Below, one piece after another: positions 61,076 to 64,000 of a stretch of DNA of 64,000 bases. How positions within the stretch are numbered: position 1 is the first letter of the stretch; each line of letters opens with the position of its first letter. Origin of the DNA: DATFDN01 sp963818725 (lineage in GTDB: Bacteria > Pseudomonadota > Alphaproteobacteria > Acetobacterales > Acetobacteraceae). The notes under the pieces are model-generated. The model was not told where the DNA came from. It did not search any database and saw nothing but the letters and a program-made list of their open reading frames with translations. A program made the translations under genes and the position numbers. The stretch covers positions 124,001 to 188,000 of the forward strand of contig CAWFTU010000003.1 of NCBI GenBank assembly GCA_963818725.1, in the 5' to 3' direction.

Positions 61076-61511
61076 CGTCGCCACCCGACACCCGCCAGCG
61101 GACGGCGGTGCCGTCCACCACCCGCTCGACCAGGTCCGCTCCCTGCCGGGTCAGCGCGTTCCGCACCAGCTTGCGGAGCAGATCGAGCGTGCGGGCATCG
61201 CCGCCGTCGAGGCCGCGCCGCGCCATCACCTCGATGGCGATGTCGCGCACCGCCAGGGGCGACGGCGCCACCCTCAGGATGTCCAGCACCAGGCGCGGCA
61301 GCCCGCCCGGCCAGAACCACTCATTGCGCCCGCGCACGGCCTTCGGCGCGATCGCCGCCACCTCCATCTCCGGCGCGAACAGCCGCAGTACGGCATCGAC
61401 GTGCATCAGGTCGGCGCGGTGTTGCGCCACCTGCCTCTCCAAGGCCGCGATCTGACCAGACAGGGTCGCGTGCTTGTCGCGCAACGCGTGGATGACCGGG
61501 GATGCAGCCAT
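61005..61511 (-). CDS. hypothetical protein often linked with mobile DNA
   Basis: 168 residues from ATG 61511: MAASPVIHALRDKHATLSGQ, then a coiled coil (IAALERQVAQHRADLMHVDAVLRLFAPEM), a short linker and RLVLDILRVAPSPLAVRDIAIEVMARRGLDGGDARTLDLLRKLVRNALTRQGADLVERVVDGTAVRWRV, which reads like a winged-helix domain. The C-terminal 20 residues overlap the convergent IS1595 gene and may be read-through. The coiled coil plus winged helix suggests a DNA-binding regulator, a guess from composition. No family name known to me. Confidence 0.65.
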   Translation of the reverse strand: MAASPVIHALRDKHATLSGQIAALERQVAQHRADLMHVDAVLRLFAPEMEVAAIAPKAVRGRNEWFWPGGLPRLVLDILRVAPSPLAVRDIAIEVMARRGLDGGDARTLDLLRKLVRNALTRQGADLVERVVDGTAVRWRVSGGDVTLPANVASSRRSRPREPAASPA

Positions 61512-61723
61512 GGTCCACTCCCTTCCAAAATCCGCAGAAAGGGTCACGGCAACCCGGCCGCGTCACAAGACATCAGCCGGTGGCGTTTGCTACATGATAT
61601 CGCAACTTCGCGATCCGCGTTCGCTCCACGTTGGGAGCCGGTCGATATGCAGCAGCGACTTCAGGCGCTTGAACGCGAGTTCAATGGTGTCATCGCCGCC
61701 GGGACCGGCAAAAACCTGGGGCG

Positions 61724-62220
61724 CTACGCCGCGAGCCGGATGGGCTGCTGGCCGAATCCGTCGCGTCGGTCCAGCACCGCGGCCCTGACCTGCAGCACAC
61801 GGTGGGCGCCTCTCGGTGTCCAGCGCATCTGCTGACGCTTGTTCATGCGGGCGCTGACCAGGTGGTTGACCGTGCCCTCGGCACGCGAGGTCGAGATCGG
61901 CTTGCCGGCCTCGTAGCGCGCGCCGTAGTCGATCAGCGCGTCCTCGTTGTTCTCGATGTAGGAGCGCAGCTCCGTGCAGAGCTTAACGAGCTGGCCAGCT
62001 TTCGCCGCTACCGCGGCGTTGTCGAGCAAGGCGGCGCTCTCGGCCCAGCTCGCGATCCGGACCAGAGCCTCGCTGGCGTCCTCGTGGCGACCATTCCACA
62101 GCAGACTTCGCAGGCGCTCCACGTCGGCCTGCGCGCAGTCGAGCGGCGCTGGGTGTGCCGGCTCTAGGGCTTGCAGGCCGAGCAAGGTCTACTCGACATG
62201 GCGCACGCGCATCGAGAGAT
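61724..62220 (-). pseudogene. tnp: ISKra4-family transposase, C-terminal half (3' exon beside intron copy B)
   Basis: Immediately after the intron the minus strand reads H-LSMRVRHVE, a TAG in place of the usual glutamine, then TLLGLQALEPAHPAPLDCAQ, VERLRSLLWNGRHEDASEAL, KLCTELRSYIENNEDALIDYGARYEAGKPIS, TSRAEGTVNHLVSARMNKRQQMRWTPRGAHRVLQVRAAVLD. That is the normal ISKra4 C-terminus carrying the conserved ISTSRAEGTVNHLVSARMNKRQQMRW. It belongs to a different element from the one at 25850-27560. The 5' half is missing, and one nonsense change is present. Confidence 0.9.
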
Positions 62221-62792
62221 GTCGGGTAGCCGGGCCTCGTTGCCGAGGCCCGGCCCCCTCAGAACCGGACGTGACGATTGCTCGTCATCCGGCTCAAGCC
62301 TCTGCCGGTAGATCCGATCCTGCAGTCGCCTCACGACGGCTTCCGTCGCGGTCCAGTCGATGTCGGTCCACGCCGTCTGCCCCCGCTCGCCGGTCTGTTC
62401 GGTTCGCACCGTCTAACGTCTCCAGCAATTCAAAGCGATGCACGTCCTCCCAACCGTCGAGACCATAGCGGAAGTCGGTGCCCTTTCGGGCCGGGTATCC
62501 CCTCGTCGCCGAGGCCCTGTCCGCCCCATTACAGGGCGGCCTTCGCTTGCTCCGCCGCTCCTCTACCCCCTCCGCCATCCCCGCCCTTGCGGTCGGGATA
62601 CCGCCACCTCACGGCGGCGGGACGAATGGGGCTTACCCTGTTGTCCAATGTGGAGAAGCGGATGGGGCGGCTGCGTCCTATAGTCCGGCGGGTCGTGTCG
62701 CCACCGTCGTCGAGGGTTCCACTCGACGAGCCGACCCGCATGCCATTTTGGCCCCGGCCTGTCAGCACCTTTGGCCGGTCTTGGATGACGGA
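62221..62792 (-). ncRNA. group II intron, ORF-less, copy B (5'-truncated)
   Basis: 572 bp that match intron A from its 3' end to its domain I, with about ten differences by eye. Domain V (62295-62262) and domain VI are unchanged, and the same short maturase remnant is present. About 230 bp at the 5' end, including GTGCG, are missing and replaced by the flank of another IS. The 3' exon is an ISKra4 transposase at the same codon as in copy A. Confidence 0.9.
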
Positions 62793-62860
62793 TGGCTCTG
62801 CTAGCGAATTCTGGCCCAGGGTGCTGACGGATTTTGGCCCATCTTCCGTCCCTCAACCTA

Positions 62861-63907
62861 CCCGCTTATCGGCCAATCGACCCGTCACGGGTAGACGCCT
62901 TTGTGGGTCAGACGGGACGACGCAGCGACGGCACGGCAAAGCGCGTTGACCATGCCTCGCATGTTGCGGCGCCGGTTGGTGGTCCAGCAGAAGGCGCCGA
63001 GATAGTCGGGCAGATGCTTGGGGGAGAGCCGCTTGTGGGTGGCCTTGAGCGCGGTACTGAGATTGGCGACCAGGGTGTTGACGGTGAAGAACGGGGCGCT
63101 GCGCTCGCGCTCCGGACGCCCGCCGCCGGTGACGGTGGCGACATGCGTCCGCCCGGCTTCACCGAAGGCGTTGAACGCCCGCAAGCCGTCCGTGTGCACA
63201 GTCGCGCCGGCGGCGATGTGGGCATCGCGGAACGCGGCCACCGCCTCGCTGGAGAAGGCGCTGACCGCGCGCATCGCGACATGGCCCATGCGCCCGTCCG
63301 CATGCCGCTCGCAGGCGACGATGACGCAGGTCTTGCCTTCGGTTCCGCTGCCTTGGTTCCTTTCACCTCCCAGATACACGTCATCCGCCTCCACTACCGG
63401 CGGCGCGGCATCGTCGTCGCTCGCGCCCCCGAGCGAATAGCGCTCCGTCCGCTCGGTCATGGCGTGGCGGAGCCGCTTGTGCAGATACCAGGCCGTCTCA
63501 TAGCCCAGGCCCAGCCTGCGGCCGAGCTCGACCGCCGAGATCGCCTGTTTGGTGCTGCTCATCAGGTGCATGGCGCGGAACCAAGTGGTCAGAGACAGCT
63601 TGGTGTCCGCCATCACGGTGCCCGCGGTGACCGACCAACGTCGGCCGCAGCGCGTGCAGCCGACACGGCGGCCGTAGACATAGCTCTTCAGATTGGCGCA
63701 GCGCGGGCAAGGCATTCCTTCACGTTGGCGCGCCGCCACCAACGCCGCCAGACACTGACCCTCCGTCCCGTAGAGTCGTTCGAACTCAACGTCCGTCAGC
63801 CCCTTCATGATTGCCCGCATCATTCTGCTCCGAGACGCCGCGTTCAGAGCGACTTTGCGCTTCCCTGCTGCAAAGTACAAGAGCGGGTCGATTGGCCGAT
63901 AAGCGGG
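62861..63907 (-). mobile_element. IS1595-family element 3, 1047 bp, with CTCAACCTA direct repeats
   Basis: Perfect 24-bp inverted ends start CCCGCTTATCGGCCAATC (62861-62884) and recur inverted at 63884-63907. CTCAACCTA occurs on both sides (62852-62860 and 63908-63916). Confidence 0.93.
62885..63823 (-). CDS. tnp: IS1595-family transposase 3
   Basis: About 312 residues from ATG 63823: MMRAIMKGLTDVEFERLYGT, zinc ribbon (MPCPRCANLKSYVYGRRVG, CTRCGRRWS), VTAGTVMADTKLSLTTWFRAMHLMSSTKQAISAVELGRRLGLGYETAWYLHKRLRH, and the DDE part (PPVVEADDVYLGGERNQGSG, ATVHTDGLRAFNAFGEAGRTHV, FFTVNTLVANLSTALKATHKRL). Intact and close to element 1 in layout but clearly a different sequence. A start at 63808 (MKGLTDVEFERL) is equally possible. 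Confidence 0.9.
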   Translation of the reverse strand: MMRAIMKGLTDVEFERLYGTEGQCLAALVAARQREGMPCPRCANLKSYVYGRRVGCTRCGRRWSVTAGTVMADTKLSLTTWFRAMHLMSSTKQAISAVELGRRLGLGYETAWYLHKRLRHAMTERTERYSLGGASDDDAAPPVVEADDVYLGGERNQGSGTEGKTCVIVACERHADGRMGHVAMRAVSAFSSEAVAAFRDAHIAAGATVHTDGLRAFNAFGEAGRTHVATVTGGGRPERERSAPFFTVNTLVANLSTALKATHKRLSPKHLPDYLGAFCWTTNRRRNMRGMVNALCRAVAASSRLTHKGVYP

Positions 63908-63965
63908 CTCAACCTACGGTCTCTCCGGCTTTGCCGGAGGGCTTGGAGTGGATTGGAACGCCAGA

Positions 63966-64000
63966 GTGGAATTGTTTGGGCAGCTGCGCCGGGAGCATGA
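63966..64000 (+). CDS. istA: istA start, runs off the window
   Basis: From GTG 63966 the frame reads VELFGQLRREH, matching the opening of a second IS21 subgroup whose IstA begins LFxxIRREHE (family knowledge). Only 11 codons are visible, so this is a weak call supported by the IS21-like end at 62821. Confidence 0.5.
   Translation, partial: MELFGQLRREH

Larger units (their letters stand above)
62821..64000 (+). mobile_element. left part of a third IS21-family element, split by IS1595
   Basis: TGCTGACGGATTTTGGCCCA (62821) resembles an IS21 terminal repeat, and the start of an istA gene appears at 63966. Between them lies a complete IS1595. The element continues beyond the window. Confidence 0.65.

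Noticed and set aside
1..64000. Possible CRISPR arrays or tRNA/rRNA genes
   Set aside because: No regularly spaced short repeats beyond three iteron-like units and no recognisable tRNA or rRNA sequence were seen. The repeats found are IS ends, palindromes and intron copies.

Overview
The window reads as a high-GC proteobacterial accessory replicon, probably an alphaproteobacterium of the Rhodospirillales/Acetobacteraceae type and probably plasmid or plasmid-derived. This is an inference from the very GC-rich coding sequence, the mixture of IS families, two parA plus ribbon-helix-helix partition loci, RecD2 and topoisomerase III side by side, toxin-antitoxin cassettes and a lone sugar ABC operon. 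There is no ribosomal gene, tRNA, CRISPR array or obvious replication initiator.

Layout: 1-6.1 kb holds an IS66 fragment, a DUF2092/secreted-protein pair, a complete IS66-like element (24-bp perfect ends) and an IS1634 element. 6.2-14.3 kb is the best preserved cargo: a periplasmic NTF2-like protein, a Uma2 nuclease, a FitAB-type toxin-antitoxin pair, a serine resolvase, and divergent recD2 and topB. 14.4-25.2 kb is nested mobile DNA: an IS21 whose istB is split by a 2.7-kb large-serine-recombinase element, then IS701, two IS630s and an IS5. 25.2-31 kb has an ISKra4 transposase split by an ORF-less group II intron, a DUF4238 cluster, a broken HigBA-like pair and a broken parA with a ribbon-helix-helix partner. 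31-39.7 kb has IS1182, an ISL3 remnant, an AT-rich island, and an IS66 whose tnpC is split by a second serine-recombinase element. 39.8-42.7 kb is a second partition locus saturated with CTAG and hit by an IS701. 43-47.8 kb has an EamA transporter, an intact IS21 and a PIN toxin cassette. 47.9-55.3 kb has IS110, a MITE, an rve transposase fragment and a decayed ribose-type ABC operon split by an IS481. 55.4-64 kb is IS1595, IS110, IS5, IS110, IS1595, an ISKra4 fragment with a second copy of the group II intron, and an IS1595 nested in the end of another IS21.

The main discoveries are structural. (1) Five copies of a roughly 56-bp palindromic element sit inside transposase genes (IS66 three times, IS1182, IS110). 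They share an invariant bulge and inner stem, and their outer stems change by compensation; three keep the reading frame and two break it. (2) Two nearly identical group II introns that have lost almost all of the reverse transcriptase gene lie at the same codon of two different ISKra4 transposases, which implies mobility in trans. (3) Two serine-recombinase elements, each with a DUF5372-like leader gene, have split transposase genes, and the uninterrupted sequence can be rebuilt to the base. (4) A 145-bp MITE carries the ends of the IS66-like element. All boundaries were read by eye.
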